A stretch of DNA of 43,022 nt from an uncultured SAR86 cluster bacterium (GTDB taxonomy: Bacteria > Pseudomonadota > Gammaproteobacteria > Magnimaribacterales > D2472). The position numbers and the translations under genes are program-made. How positions within the stretch are numbered: position 1 is the first letter of the stretch; each line of letters begins with the position of its first letter. Positions 1 to 9,122 of this stretch are shown one piece after another. Location of the stretch: assembly GCA_902610905.1 (NCBI GenBank), contig CACLXS010000009.1, forward strand, positions 1-43,022. Reading direction: 5' to 3'. Under the pieces are notes generated by a model. That model saw only the letters and a program-made list of their open reading frames with translations, ran no database searches and was not told the DNA's origin.

Positions 1-198
1 ACTACTACCTTTAATATTATTTTTCTTTAAAGCATTTAGCGTTAAATTAATCATCTTATTACTATTTCCACAAATTATAATTAATGGAATTTGATCTTGG
101 TATCTATAAATAAAATCGATAACAATTTCAGACACAAATTCGTGTTTTTCGCCATGTAAATCTAAATGAGTAATACCTTTTTCTTCAAATACATTCAT
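1..198 (-). CDS. Smr-domain-like protein, N-terminal fragment
   Basis: A minus-strand reading frame starts at an ATG at 196-198 and stays open to the left edge, so only the first 66 residues are visible. The N-terminus contains LDLHG (about residues 12-16), followed by an alpha-helical stretch and a hydrophobic strand ending PLIIICGNSNKM. This order matches the Smr fold (LDxHG, then a strand with a glycine turn), found in MutS2 C-termini and in stand-alone nucleases. The usual second glycine motif (TGxG) reads CGNSNK here, so the match is imperfect and nuclease activity cannot be claimed. It diverges from the thymidine kinase gene across a 21-nt gap, and no clear ribosome binding site is visible. 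Confidence 0.6.
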   Translation of the reverse strand, partial: MNVFEEKGITHLDLHGEKHEFVSEIVIDFIYRYQDQIPLIIICGNSNKMINLTLNALKKNNIKGSS

Positions 199-219
199 AC
201 TTTGTTATTATAATTTCTT

Positions 220-798
220 ATGGCTAAACTTCATTTTTTTTATTCAACCATGAATGCAGGAAAGTCAACTTCTCTTTTGCAAACAAATTATAACTTTGAA
301 GAAAATAATCATAAAACCCTGCTGTTCTTGCCAAACCCCATAAATAAAAAAAATAATAAAATTAAATCTAGAATTGGTATAGAAAAAGATGCTATTTTAG
401 TTAATACAAAATTTAATTTTTATAAATACGTAAAAAAGATTCAAACTACTGATTTAAAGTGTATTTTAGTTGATGAGTCACAATTTTTAAAAAGTAATCA
501 AATTAATCAATTGTCAAGAATAGCTGATGATTTGGACATACTTGTAATGTGTTATGGATTAAGAACAAACTTTAAAGGTGAGTTATTTGAGGGCTCATCA
601 AGATTATTGGCAATTGCAGATGATCTTCATGAGCTTAAAACAATTTGTACTCTATGCGAAAACAAAGCAACAATGGTTCTTAGGTATGGTAATAAAGGTG
701 TTTTAGAAACCATGGGAAAAACAATTAAAATAGGTGGAAATGATATCTACAAATCTGTCTGCCGGTATCATTTCCGAAAGATAACTAAATTAATATAA
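220..798 (+). CDS. tdk: Thymidine kinase (type II)
   Basis: Phosphorylates thymidine with ATP in the cytoplasmic salvage route to dTMP. The 192-residue length is typical of type II bacterial enzymes. The P-loop is seen at residues 8-17 (MNAGKST), the Walker-B-like DESQF with the catalytic-base region at 85-89, CYGLRTNF at 111-118, and the zinc-binding lasso cysteines C143 and C146 plus C181 and H184. The IGGNDxY segment near 171-177 is the usual thymidine-binding loop. The start ATG is the first in frame and keeps the beta-strand before the P-loop. It is convergent with the S9 peptidase gene, with 11 nt between stops and no hairpin terminator visible. Confidence 0.95.
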   Translation: MAKLHFFYSTMNAGKSTSLLQTNYNFEENNHKTLLFLPNPINKKNNKIKSRIGIEKDAILVNTKFNFYKYVKKIQTTDLKCILVDESQFLKSNQINQLSRIADDLDILVMCYGLRTNFKGELFEGSSRLLAIADDLHELKTICTLCENKATMVLRYGNKGVLETMGKTIKIGGNDIYKSVCRYHFRKITKLI

Positions 799-809
799 GA
801 AAATCTACG

Positions 810-2759
810 TTACTTTTTGCAAGAGTCTAAAAATGACAATGATTCACTATAAAGCGTCATGTAATGATCATAAGTTAAGGTATTTGAAAAATGATCAGCA
901 TTTTCTAGGATTACAAGCTTGTGATCCTTTCCATATTTCTTAAGCTCATCTGCATATTTGTATGCATGCTTAACCGGTACCCTTTGATCATTATCACCAT
1001 GAACAATCAAAATTGGAATTGAAACGTCCTCAACAACATCGATTGGGGAAATACTCCCATCAAAATATGCTCTTTGTTGAATTTCTTGAGCACCTCTCAA
1101 TTGGCTTAAATAGTAACCTTTTTGTTGATCAAGATCTGTAACAGGTGCGCCTGCAATAACGCAACTATATATATTGTTCTTATTAGTTGCTGCAATTGAT
1201 GCATAATAACCACCATTTGACCAACCAAACATAAATATATTATCTTTATCCACTCTACCTTTTTTTATAAGATCAATTGCCCCCCAATCTGCATCATCTT
1301 GCATTAGAAGACCACCCTGGCCTCCGTTATTAAAAGCTTTTTTATGAAACTCTATTCCATAACCATAAGAACCTCTGTATTGAGGTTGTAAAACCATATA
1401 GCCATTATTAGCAAACATCTGTGGCCAAGTATCATAGGTAATAGACTCTCCAACAAAGGGCCCGCCATGAGGCATTACCACTAGAGGGAAAGGCCCTTCT
1501 CCTTTTGGTACATGAAGATATGCAGGAATCATAAGACCATCAGATGATTGATACTTGATATATTCTAATGATGCTAAATCTTCAGATTTTAAAAAGGGCT
1601 TCTTTTCTCCAATTTTTACAAATGAATTATTATTAAATAAATAATAGGTGCCAGGATCATTTGGTGCTGTATTCAAAACAACAAAGGTGTTTGTGTCATA
1701 ACTAGAAGAAATTATTGATACCTGGTAAGCATTAGGAATGATACTTTCAAGTTGATAATAAAGTGCTTCCACTTCAAGAGAAAGATCTCCACTAAAATAG
1801 ATTCTTCTATATTTATCAGTATATTTTGTAACACCTATTAATGAGTCAGGATATTTAGATCTATTGTAATGATATAAAGGTCCATTAAGATCAGCATCTT
1901 TAAAACCGAAAATCTTTTTTACAAATCTTTTTTGTTTTGGATTATATTTCCAAAGAGAAGATTTATCTTCACCATTCTGAGCTATAACATATATATCATC
2001 TTCAAAACTATTAGTTCTTAATACTCTAAAATCTTCAAAACTATCTTCATGCATCCTGTGATATTCAACCCATGATGAAGTACCTTTTGGTCTGTAATAC
2101 CATATATATTCATTAGTTTGTAAATCAAAGCCAGTAGAAGAAATTGGAACAGCATTGTCATCAAATCTTATTCCGCGATATTCACCACTACTTCTGAGAA
2201 TAAGACGTTTTTTATCTGTCTTGAAATTATAAATATAATATGCAGGATTTTTAAATGACTGTCCTCTTTGAGCCTCAGCATATGAAATAATAACCTCATC
2301 TTTTCGCTCAGGCAGAATGTCAACAAGTCTTGTGGCAAAACGCTTACCAGATCCAACACTTCTATCATTATCTAATTCTTTGAATTTTTGAGTTTTAACA
2401 TTTAACAGTGCAGTCTTATAGTTAAAGACTCCTTGGTTAAATCCTTCAATTCCTTTTCGAACCTGCTGACTAAACACTACAACCATATGCGTGTCACTAA
2501 CCCAATAATATTGTTCCACATCCATTTTTGTACCACCAATAACCATTGGAGTACTAGATAAGTTATCTGTTTCAAGAATATGGATCTCTTTTGGGGATGT
2601 TCTAGAAGGAATTTTTTCAAATGAGAGATAAGTTCCTTCTAAAGAGACCTGAACATCATTTAAACCATTACCTACCGCCCAGTATTCAATTGGATATGGG
2701 TCTGCAGATAAAGCATTGAGAGGAAATAAAATATAGATTAATGATAAAAATTTTTTCAT
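810..2759 (-). CDS. Secreted S9-family prolyl oligopeptidase / acylaminoacyl peptidase-like
   Basis: Predicted exported serine peptidase of 649 residues. A signal peptide covers about residues 1-19 (cleavage after ALSA). An N-terminal beta-propeller-like region (about 25-385) is followed by an alpha/beta-hydrolase domain (about 395-649). The catalytic triad can be read: Ser514 in GWSNGG, Asp591 in HGDNDQRVP and His623 in NADHF. The oxyanion-type HGGP lies at 431-434. The family removes short peptides or N-acylated residues, so a role in periplasmic peptide breakdown next to a large TonB receptor is plausible but inferred. Its start lies only about 15 nt downstream of the receptor's terminator hairpin, so expression may depend on read-through or on a promoter inside that hairpin. 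Confidence 0.88.
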   Translation of the reverse strand: MKKFLSLIYILFPLNALSADPYPIEYWAVGNGLNDVQVSLEGTYLSFEKIPSRTSPKEIHILETDNLSSTPMVIGGTKMDVEQYYWVSDTHMVVVFSQQVRKGIEGFNQGVFNYKTALLNVKTQKFKELDNDRSVGSGKRFATRLVDILPERKDEVIISYAEAQRGQSFKNPAYYIYNFKTDKKRLILRSSGEYRGIRFDDNAVPISSTGFDLQTNEYIWYYRPKGTSSWVEYHRMHEDSFEDFRVLRTNSFEDDIYVIAQNGEDKSSLWKYNPKQKRFVKKIFGFKDADLNGPLYHYNRSKYPDSLIGVTKYTDKYRRIYFSGDLSLEVEALYYQLESIIPNAYQVSIISSSYDTNTFVVLNTAPNDPGTYYLFNNNSFVKIGEKKPFLKSEDLASLEYIKYQSSDGLMIPAYLHVPKGEGPFPLVVMPHGGPFVGESITYDTWPQMFANNGYMVLQPQYRGSYGYGIEFHKKAFNNGGQGGLLMQDDADWGAIDLIKKGRVDKDNIFMFGWSNGGYYASIAATNKNNIYSCVIAGAPVTDLDQQKGYYLSQLRGAQEIQQRAYFDGSISPIDVVEDVSIPILIVHGDNDQRVPVKHAYKYADELKKYGKDHKLVILENADHFSNTLTYDHYMTLYSESLSFLDSCKK

Positions 2760-2774
2760 AGTTTTATTATAAAC

Positions 2775-2804
2775 AAAAAAAGCACGAATAAATCGTGCTT
2801 TTTT
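2775..2804 (-). terminator. Rho-independent terminator after the first TonB receptor
   Basis: A 12-bp perfect inverted repeat (2776-2787 with 2793-2804, loop ATAAA) has a GCACGA core and A/T arms, so it can work in both directions. It lies 16 nt past the receptor stop codon on the minus strand. Confidence 0.85.
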
Positions 2805-2819
2805 AAAAATATTATTCCG

Positions 2820-5800
2820 TTAGAATGTATATCTTACGTTAAAGAAATATGATCTACCGTTAAGGCTATAACCATATCCTAAAGGAGCATTACTTTTTGA
2901 TTGTATTTCTGAAGGGTCAACCATTGGTGGCTCCTTTTCAAATACATTTCTTACACCTAAACCAAGTGTTAAATTATCATTGTAATAGTATAAAGATGCA
3001 TTGTGAGTTACATAGGCTTTAATAAAGCCAATATCTCTACACAAAGTATCACCAACATCAACTTGGTCTAGATTTGTGGCTGAAGTATCTTTAGTATACC
3101 CGTAACAAGTATCAGCAAAGACTTCGTCTCCATCCTCATTTCTTGTACTTTCTCCACCATTAGCACTTCCCCAATCATCTAATTGATCTTCATCTTGATC
3201 AACTCTAGATAAGTAATTAGTTTGCCAAGATAATCTAAAGTCACCAAGCTCAAAGAACATTCTTGAGAAGATATTATATTTAGGGAATCCTGGTTCTCCA
3301 GCATAGTCTTCAAAGTCTTGATTACCCTCATCATCAACATATAATAGTGATCTTTCTCTAACAGTATTAGCATTAATATCTATACCAAAATCGTATGTGT
3401 TACCCATGATACTAAAAGAACTTAAGTGAAGGATATTTAAGTCGATACCTGAGGCAACCTCTGCGTCTCTATTTAGAAAACCAGTATCAACGTTAGAAAT
3501 TTTCTGAGTTGTAGGATCTCTTTCAAGCTGATTACAGAATGTACTTTGTTGATTAGGTACATTTACATAGCACTGGTAGTTAACATAACCAGGACTTAAT
3601 TCAATAATTGAGTTATTAACCTCAATATCATATCTTGTTAATCCAATAGTTGTTGATGTTGAACCATCAGAGTCCTTAAACAAAGATGTGTAAGGAATTT
3701 CATAAACAAGACCAAAAGTAGAACTTATGGAAGTTTCACTATTTAAACCACTGGCACCACCAGTTGTAAAATCAGTACTGTATACAGGACTTGAATAAGA
3801 ACTTGTGCCAGGATCACCATCTAATAAGGTATGGCCAAATTGAAGGGGATCTATTCCAGCTGCTGTACAATTTTCAAGAGTCTGTTGGTCTCTAAAATCT
3901 TTAGATCTGTCATATTCATAACCAGCCTCAGCTGATAAAACAATAGCAGCTCTTGGAGTCACACAATAATCATAAATAGACGCATTATCTTGTTCTTCTC
4001 TTAATGCAGATTCTCTCAAATTAGGCGCTCTAAAAGCCGTACCCTGAGTAGCTCTAAGCAATAAATCAGGAGTCGGTCTATAAGACATTTTCACACTGAA
4101 TGTTTTTCCGCTGTCTACTGATTCAGCTTTAGTAAAGAAATTACTATTAGTTGTTTTAGTATGTCTACCTGAGAATTCTAAATTTAATTCCTCTACAAAC
4201 TGAATACCTGCTAATAACGGCATTGCTACCTCAAAATATGCTTCATCGTTAACTTGTTTACCTTTAGCTCCACCGTTAGAGGTAAATCCAAAGAACAAAC
4301 CATTATCAGCAATGAAATCAGGAACTGAATCAATTTCTAATTCTTGTTTTTCAACACCAATTACAGCAGCTACATCACCACCTGGCATTGAACCAATAAC
4401 ACCAGTTGCGAAAGCTCCAAATACGTCTTGGGTAATAGTTGTGTCGAATACAGATGAATCAAAAAGATAATCTCTTTCTGCTTGAGTTGCAAAATCCCCT
4501 GTTATCCCTTCAAATATTGATGGAGCAAATAAATTTACCGGAACACATCCGTCAGAAACATCTGCAGTTATCTCACCCACAGATCCTGTAGAATCACATG
4601 CACCATTTGGTAAAGACGTTCCACCAAATGCTCTGCTACCATAACTAGGATCATCACCATAAGGGGCTGACGGATCATAACCTAAAGCAAAGGATAATCT
4701 ATCACCTCTGATACCTTCTCTAAATGATTTACCGACTGATTCAGTTGAAGTATATGCAACCTCATATGTCCAATCAGAAAATTCTCCAAAATTAATATCA
4801 AAATCACCACGAGCACCAACAACAAATCTCTCTTGTTCTACCTCAGTTGTAACTTTGGTTCTGTCACCAATAATTGAGACAAATGGCCTTGTAGGAATGG
4901 GACCTGAATCGCCTTCACAAGTTGTACCGTAGTAAATAGGTGCATAGTAGCAGAAATATGAAACTGAAGTATCAACTGCACCAGTTACTGGATCAATATC
5001 TACACCCCACCAGTCTCGGAATCCGTAATTAGTTGATGGTCCATATAATCCTTCATAAAGTGCATTTGAGTCATCAATAAAGTCTTGATTTGCATATATA
5101 TATCCACCCATAGCATTACAATCAAATCCTATTTCAGAGTTGGGATTACAAACATTATATTCATAATCAGCATCAACCCATGGACTCAACTGAGATGTAC
5201 CATAGTTACTATAAGTTTCTCTTTTACCCTTTTGTAATTCAAAAAACAGAGTAGTGTTTGAATCATTATCTAGGGTATATTCACCATAAGCCATGAATGA
5301 AACTCTATCGAATTTTGGATACATAGTAGAATACAAATCATTACCGTTTGTATTGAAGATACTTCTTGAATAGTCGGTAACACCATCTCTAGGGTTAACA
5401 TCAACCTCAACAGCGTTACCCATAGATTCAGGGAACCAGCCTGCAGCGTTAGGATCTATTGTTTCATAGCCGACACCGAAACCATCACGATATCCTAATG
5501 TCCATGGGCCAAATGGTAGATATGAAGCCACTTTACCAACTGTAAATTCAAACTGACAATCTAGAACATAATCACCGTATTGAACTTCGTAATATACGTT
5601 TTTAGTTCTTGTTTCACCTTGTTGGGTTATTTCGTAGTCTACAGTACAGTCATCTGTCCATGGTCTATCTACAAACTGAACTTCAGAGTTTGCAACCCCT
5701 TCAAGAGCCATACCATAAAACCCTCTATCAAAACTCTGTCCAAAGGCTAAACTTACAGTGACATCTTCAGCAAAATCTGAAGTATATGGTGAATCAGTTG

Positions 5801-6452
5801 CATAAACTTCAAACTCAAATCCATCAAAATCTGATCTGAGAATAGCATTAGATACACCGGCAACAGCATCAGAACCGTAAACTGATGAAGCGCCATCTAA
5901 TAAAAGCTCATATCTTTGAACAAGAGCACTTGGTAATAAGTTAAGATCAGGTGATGAAGGTGCTCCTTCCACACCAGCAGGACCAACTCTTCTTCCATTT
6001 ATGAGAACAAGTGTTCTACCGGAACCTAATCCCCTTAAAGAAATTGTGGAAGAACCTGGACCGTTATCAAGACTGAAACCTGAGAATGATAAGTCAATTT
6101 GCTGACCACTTGCAGTAGGACTTTCTTGTAAAATTGATGCAGCATCAATTAAACCAACTTCTCTTGATATTTCTGTATTTAATATTTGTAATGGCGCTAT
6201 TGATGTAAAGGTACTTTTTTTGATTCTAGAGCCTGTAACAACAATATCTTCAACATCTTCATCTACAACACTTGGAGCTTGAGATGATGTTTGAACTTCT
6301 TCATCAACAACAACCTCTTCTTCCTCTTCTATTACCTCGGCTACATCAGCTGAAACATCTTCAACTTCTTCAGTAGCATCCATAGGTGCATCAGCAACTA
6401 TAAATAATGGCAATGCTAACAAAAATGCAAACAATAAATTTTGGTTTTTCAT
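2820..6452 (-). CDS. TonB-dependent outer-membrane receptor (1210 aa)
   Basis: A large outer-membrane gated channel for energised uptake of a substrate that cannot be deduced from sequence. Signal peptide residues 1-20; then an unusually acidic linker (about 27-51, including runs of Glu and Val); then a TonB box DIVVTGSRI (69-77). A plug domain follows (about 80-205, with SISLRGLGS and LVLINGRRV motifs), then a long beta-barrel ending in aromatic VRYTF, the usual outer-membrane insertion signal. At 1210 residues it is longer than typical 700-1000 residue receptors, with long extracellular loops rich in Cys, Tyr and Asp. A good ribosome binding site (AGGGG) lies 7-8 nt before the ATG. It is transcribed alone and ends at a strong terminator. 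Confidence 0.93.
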   Translation of the reverse strand: MKNQNLLFAFLLALPLFIVADAPMDATEEVEDVSADVAEVIEEEEEVVVDEEVQTSSQAPSVVDEDVEDIVVTGSRIKKSTFTSIAPLQILNTEISREVGLIDAASILQESPTASGQQIDLSFSGFSLDNGPGSSTISLRGLGSGRTLVLINGRRVGPAGVEGAPSSPDLNLLPSALVQRYELLLDGASSVYGSDAVAGVSNAILRSDFDGFEFEVYATDSPYTSDFAEDVTVSLAFGQSFDRGFYGMALEGVANSEVQFVDRPWTDDCTVDYEITQQGETRTKNVYYEVQYGDYVLDCQFEFTVGKVASYLPFGPWTLGYRDGFGVGYETIDPNAAGWFPESMGNAVEVDVNPRDGVTDYSRSIFNTNGNDLYSTMYPKFDRVSFMAYGEYTLDNDSNTTLFFELQKGKRETYSNYGTSQLSPWVDADYEYNVCNPNSEIGFDCNAMGGYIYANQDFIDDSNALYEGLYGPSTNYGFRDWWGVDIDPVTGAVDTSVSYFCYYAPIYYGTTCEGDSGPIPTRPFVSIIGDRTKVTTEVEQERFVVGARGDFDINFGEFSDWTYEVAYTSTESVGKSFREGIRGDRLSFALGYDPSAPYGDDPSYGSRAFGGTSLPNGACDSTGSVGEITADVSDGCVPVNLFAPSIFEGITGDFATQAERDYLFDSSVFDTTITQDVFGAFATGVIGSMPGGDVAAVIGVEKQELEIDSVPDFIADNGLFFGFTSNGGAKGKQVNDEAYFEVAMPLLAGIQFVEELNLEFSGRHTKTTNSNFFTKAESVDSGKTFSVKMSYRPTPDLLLRATQGTAFRAPNLRESALREEQDNASIYDYCVTPRAAIVLSAEAGYEYDRSKDFRDQQTLENCTAAGIDPLQFGHTLLDGDPGTSSYSSPVYSTDFTTGGASGLNSETSISSTFGLVYEIPYTSLFKDSDGSTSTTIGLTRYDIEVNNSIIELSPGYVNYQCYVNVPNQQSTFCNQLERDPTTQKISNVDTGFLNRDAEVASGIDLNILHLSSFSIMGNTYDFGIDINANTVRERSLLYVDDEGNQDFEDYAGEPGFPKYNIFSRMFFELGDFRLSWQTNYLSRVDQDEDQLDDWGSANGGESTRNEDGDEVFADTCYGYTKDTSATNLDQVDVGDTLCRDIGFIKAYVTHNASLYYYNDNLTLGLGVRNVFEKEPPMVDPSEIQSKSNAPLGYGYSLNGRSYFFNVRYTF

Positions 6453-6617
6453 ATATATCCCCTGATATTGTAAAAAATGTACATTTCATGCTTCATAACG
6501 AGCATGAGTAATAAGATGTTATTAGAGAATTAATGATTTTACAAGTTTTTATGTGAAATTGATTTAACTAAAAAATTTAAAATTAATCTATAAAAATGTA
6601 TAAAAAAATAAGATTAA

Positions 6618-7400
6618 TTATATTGTTATGTCTCCACACATATATTCAACTGCATTACCGCCAATATAAACTCTATTTTCATGAATTTCACATATAAGCT
6701 CACCACCTCTAGAAGAGATTTGTTTTGCTATAAGGTTAGATTTATTAAGTTTCTCCGACCAATATGGGGTAAGAGTGGTATGCGCTGATCCAGTAACAGG
6801 GTCTTCATTAACTCCAGTAGCAGGAAAAAAGGAACGAGAGACAAAATCACAATTTTTTCCTTCTGCTGAAACTATTAAACCGCGAGTAGAAAGTTGTATT
6901 AACATCTCAAAATTAATATTTAAATTAGCAACATCCTCTTCTTTATTTAGTATTACTAAAATATCATCCCTACCCCTAAAAACCTCTAATATTTCTTGAT
7001 TTATAATTTTATCAAGATCTTTAATCTCATCTTTTACTATATTGTCTTTGGGAAAATCTAAGAATAGTAAATCATTTTTTTTAAATACGCCTAGTGTTCC
7101 ATTTTTTTTTGATTCAACTGTAAATGATGTTGCTGTTGGTTCAATATATTTAAAATATATGTATGCAGATGCTAGTGTTGCGTGCCCACATAGATCGATT
7201 TCACATGAAGGTGCAAACCATCTGATATGAAATCCATTCTTTTCTTTTCTAATAAATGCAGTTTCAGAAAGATTATTTTCAGCGGCAATATTTTGCATTA
7301 GATATTCATCATCAATATCATTAGAAAAAATTACAGCAGCAGGATTTCCAGAAAAAAGTTTTTTTGTAAATGCATCAACGTAATAGACTGGTATTTTCAT
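6618..7400 (-). CDS. PhzF family isomerase/epimerase
   Basis: Phenazine-biosynthesis-like (PhzF) fold of about 260 residues, the normal family length. Seen: VDAF and SGNPAAV at the N-terminus, NNLSETAFI with the catalytic acid Glu46, the FAPSCEIDLCGHATLA motif, and the second-lobe FFPATGVNEDPVTGSAH motif. Family members isomerise or epimerise small acids or amino acids by proton transfer; the substrate is not known. An upstream in-frame TTG would add two residues, but the ATG at 7398-7400 gives the conserved start MKIPVYYVDAF. It follows the amidohydrolase gene by about 24 nt on the same strand, so the two are probably co-transcribed. Confidence 0.9.
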   Translation of the reverse strand: MKIPVYYVDAFTKKLFSGNPAAVIFSNDIDDEYLMQNIAAENNLSETAFIRKEKNGFHIRWFAPSCEIDLCGHATLASAYIYFKYIEPTATSFTVESKKNGTLGVFKKNDLLFLDFPKDNIVKDEIKDLDKIINQEILEVFRGRDDILVILNKEEDVANLNINFEMLIQLSTRGLIVSAEGKNCDFVSRSFFPATGVNEDPVTGSAHTTLTPYWSEKLNKSNLIAKQISSRGGELICEIHENRVYIGGNAVEYMCGDITI

Positions 7401-7424
7401 AATCAATAGATTTTTTGAAAGTAT

Positions 7425-8705
7425 TTATTTTTTATATATCTTTCCTTCTTTCATTACAAAAATAACATTCTCAAGTGTTGCAATGTTTTTGATAGGATTG
7501 GTTTTAACTCCAATGATATCTGCATCATAGCCAACTTTAATTTCACCAATATTTTTTTGCCCAAATAGATCAGCTGTATTAATAGTTGCCGCTTGAATTG
7601 CTTGCAAAGGCGTCATACCCCAATTAACCATATATTTAAATTGTCTTGCATTATCACCATGGTCATATATACCAGCATCAGTACCAAAAACCATTTTAGC
7701 ACCCATGGAGTTTGCTAGTTTAAAATTTTCTCTTTGAATCTTTCCAACTTTTCTTTCTTTTTCTAGTGATTCCTCAAGAATCCCCTTTTTAGCACCCTCA
7801 CCTAAAATATAGTCAGATACATAGATGTCCATTGATAGGTATGTACCATTTTTAATTGCTTCACTGATGGCACCCTTATTTATAAAACTTGCATGCTCTA
7901 TTGAATCCACCCCAGCCTTTATTGCCGCTTGAATACCCTTTAACCCATGAGCATGAGCAGCAACTTTCATGCCATGACTATGGGCTTCATCAGCAATTGC
8001 TATCATTTCATCTAAAGTAAATTGCCTAGCATTTGGATCAGTATTCTTAGACATGACTCCACCTGTCGCAGTAAATTTTATGAGATTCGCTCCGTATTTA
8101 CGATTTACTCTTACTGCTTTTCTAGCATCCCAAGGGTTATCAACAATGCTATGCTTTTCTGAGGAACCGTGATTATGAAATGGCAGTAAATTATTATCGC
8201 CATGGCCGCCAGTTATACTTAAAGTAGGGCCAGAAACTAACATTGTTGGCCCATCTATGACACCTTTATTAATTGCATCTCTTAAGGCAACATCTGCAAA
8301 ATGGCCTGCACCTACATTTCTTACAGTTGTAAATCCTGCCTGTAAAGTATTTCGAGCATTCTTAACTCCATAGATAGTTGCCATTTGCGAAGACTCTCCA
8401 ATGGACTGATATCCATTAAGTTCATTATTGCCAATTAAATGCACATGTGCGTCCATTAATCCAGGAACAAGCACAAGGCCATCTAAGTAAATAATATTTT
8501 TTTTCTTATCTAAAAGTTTTTTTTCATTTGAAATTGCAATAATTTTTTTATCTTTTATATATATATTTCCTTTAACTAACTTACCAGTTTGAACATCAAG
8601 GTAACTATCTGGTACCAATACATATTCACTAGCTTTTATTGAAGGTATTAAAAGCACCAAGAAACATAAAATATATTTAATTAAATACAAATTTTTCATA
8701 GTCAT
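7425..8705 (-). CDS. Secreted metal-dependent amidohydrolase (imidazolonepropionase / Xaa-Pro dipeptidase-like)
   Basis: A 426-residue member of the amidohydrolase superfamily with a signal peptide (about 1-25, ending KAS), so probably periplasmic. The binuclear metal site is readable: H87 and H89 in DAHVH, carbamylated-Lys candidate K210 in LIKFTATGG, H251 in AAHAHG, H271 in IEHASF, and D343 in FGTDAG. The C-terminal strand returns to the small beta-sandwich (GEIKVGYDADIIGV). Close families include prolidase-like and aryldialkylphosphatase-like enzymes; the substrate is unknown. Two ATGs (8705 and 8699) are possible starts. It diverges from the small secreted protein at 8844 across a palindrome-rich region. 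Confidence 0.87.
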   Translation of the reverse strand: MTMKNLYLIKYILCFLVLLIPSIKASEYVLVPDSYLDVQTGKLVKGNIYIKDKKIIAISNEKKLLDKKKNIIYLDGLVLVPGLMDAHVHLIGNNELNGYQSIGESSQMATIYGVKNARNTLQAGFTTVRNVGAGHFADVALRDAINKGVIDGPTMLVSGPTLSITGGHGDNNLLPFHNHGSSEKHSIVDNPWDARKAVRVNRKYGANLIKFTATGGVMSKNTDPNARQFTLDEMIAIADEAHSHGMKVAAHAHGLKGIQAAIKAGVDSIEHASFINKGAISEAIKNGTYLSMDIYVSDYILGEGAKKGILEESLEKERKVGKIQRENFKLANSMGAKMVFGTDAGIYDHGDNARQFKYMVNWGMTPLQAIQAATINTADLFGQKNIGEIKVGYDADIIGVKTNPIKNIATLENVIFVMKEGKIYKK

Positions 8706-8722
8706 AGATTACAGCAACTTTG

Positions 8723-8734
8723 TTACATATGTAA
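8723..8734. promoter_or_regulatory. Perfect 12-bp palindrome TTACATATGTAA upstream of the amidohydrolase
   Basis: Seen directly. It starts 18 nt upstream of the amidohydrolase ATG, where an operator could block initiation. The binding protein is unknown. Confidence 0.4.
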
Positions 8735-8755
8735 TATTAATTCTTTTTGGCATAT

Positions 8756-8789
8756 AAATTGCAATATGTTCACATGAATATTGCAATTT
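8756..8789. promoter_or_regulatory. Inverted repeat, 12-bp arms, 10-nt spacer
   Basis: Arms 8756-8767 and 8778-8789 are exact reverse complements (core TTGCAATA/TATTGCAA). The repeat ends just before a promoter-like -35 box. It may be a dimeric-regulator operator shared by the divergent genes, or an AT-rich hairpin followed by T residues; sequence alone cannot decide. Confidence 0.5.
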
Positions 8790-8790
8790 T

Positions 8791-8820
8791 TTTACATAAG
8801 AATTGTAAGATTTTTACACT
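8791..8820 (+). promoter_or_regulatory. Possible sigma-70 promoter of the small secreted protein
   Basis: TTTACA (8791-8796) and TACACT (8815-8820) are separated by 18 nt and sit 24 nt before the gene start. They resemble -35 and -10 boxes. Confidence 0.4.
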
Positions 8821-8843
8821 AACATTAACAAAAGAGAATAAAC

Positions 8844-9122
8844 ATGAAAAAATTATTACTTGCATCAATTTTAATAATTCCTGGCATAGCTCTATCAGAG
8901 ATTGAAATTAAAAAAGGCTACGCTGTTAAAGGTAAGATATCTGTCATTAGAGATACGGCAAAATATAGATCTGTTGAGAAATGTAATGCCTATGCTACTA
9001 CTAAAAGCAAGACAGTTGCATTTACTTATAATGAGAAAACAAGAGAATGTACTTTATACAAATCTATAAGATCTATATTGGAAGAACCAAACGCAACATC
9101 TGGAATAATTAAAGAAGTTTAG
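8844..9122 (+). CDS. Small secreted protein with PAN/Apple-like repeat
   Basis: 92 residues with a clear signal peptide (about 1-18, cleaved near ALS). The mature part is little more than one short domain: KCNAYATTKSKTVAFTYN, then a second cysteine in ECTLYK and a closing ASGI-like turn (NATSGI). The spacing of the two cysteines (48 and 69) and the AFTYN...CTLY pattern resemble the core of PAN/Apple domains, which bind proteins or carbohydrates. That assignment is by pattern only and is moderately weak. The gene has a plausible promoter and a GAGA ribosome binding site, and its stop overlaps the stop of the convergent SGNH hydrolase by four bases. Confidence 0.7.
   Translation: MKKLLLASILIIPGIALSEIEIKKGYAVKGKISVIRDTAKYRSVEKCNAYATTKSKTVAFTYNEKTRECTLYKSIRSILEEPNATSGIIKEV

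Noticed and set aside
6453-6617. Riboswitch (cobalamin or similar) in front of the first TonB receptor
   Set aside because: The leader is short and AT-rich; only a 6-bp CATGCT/AGCATG inverted repeat (6487-6506) is seen, and no B12-box-like sequence.
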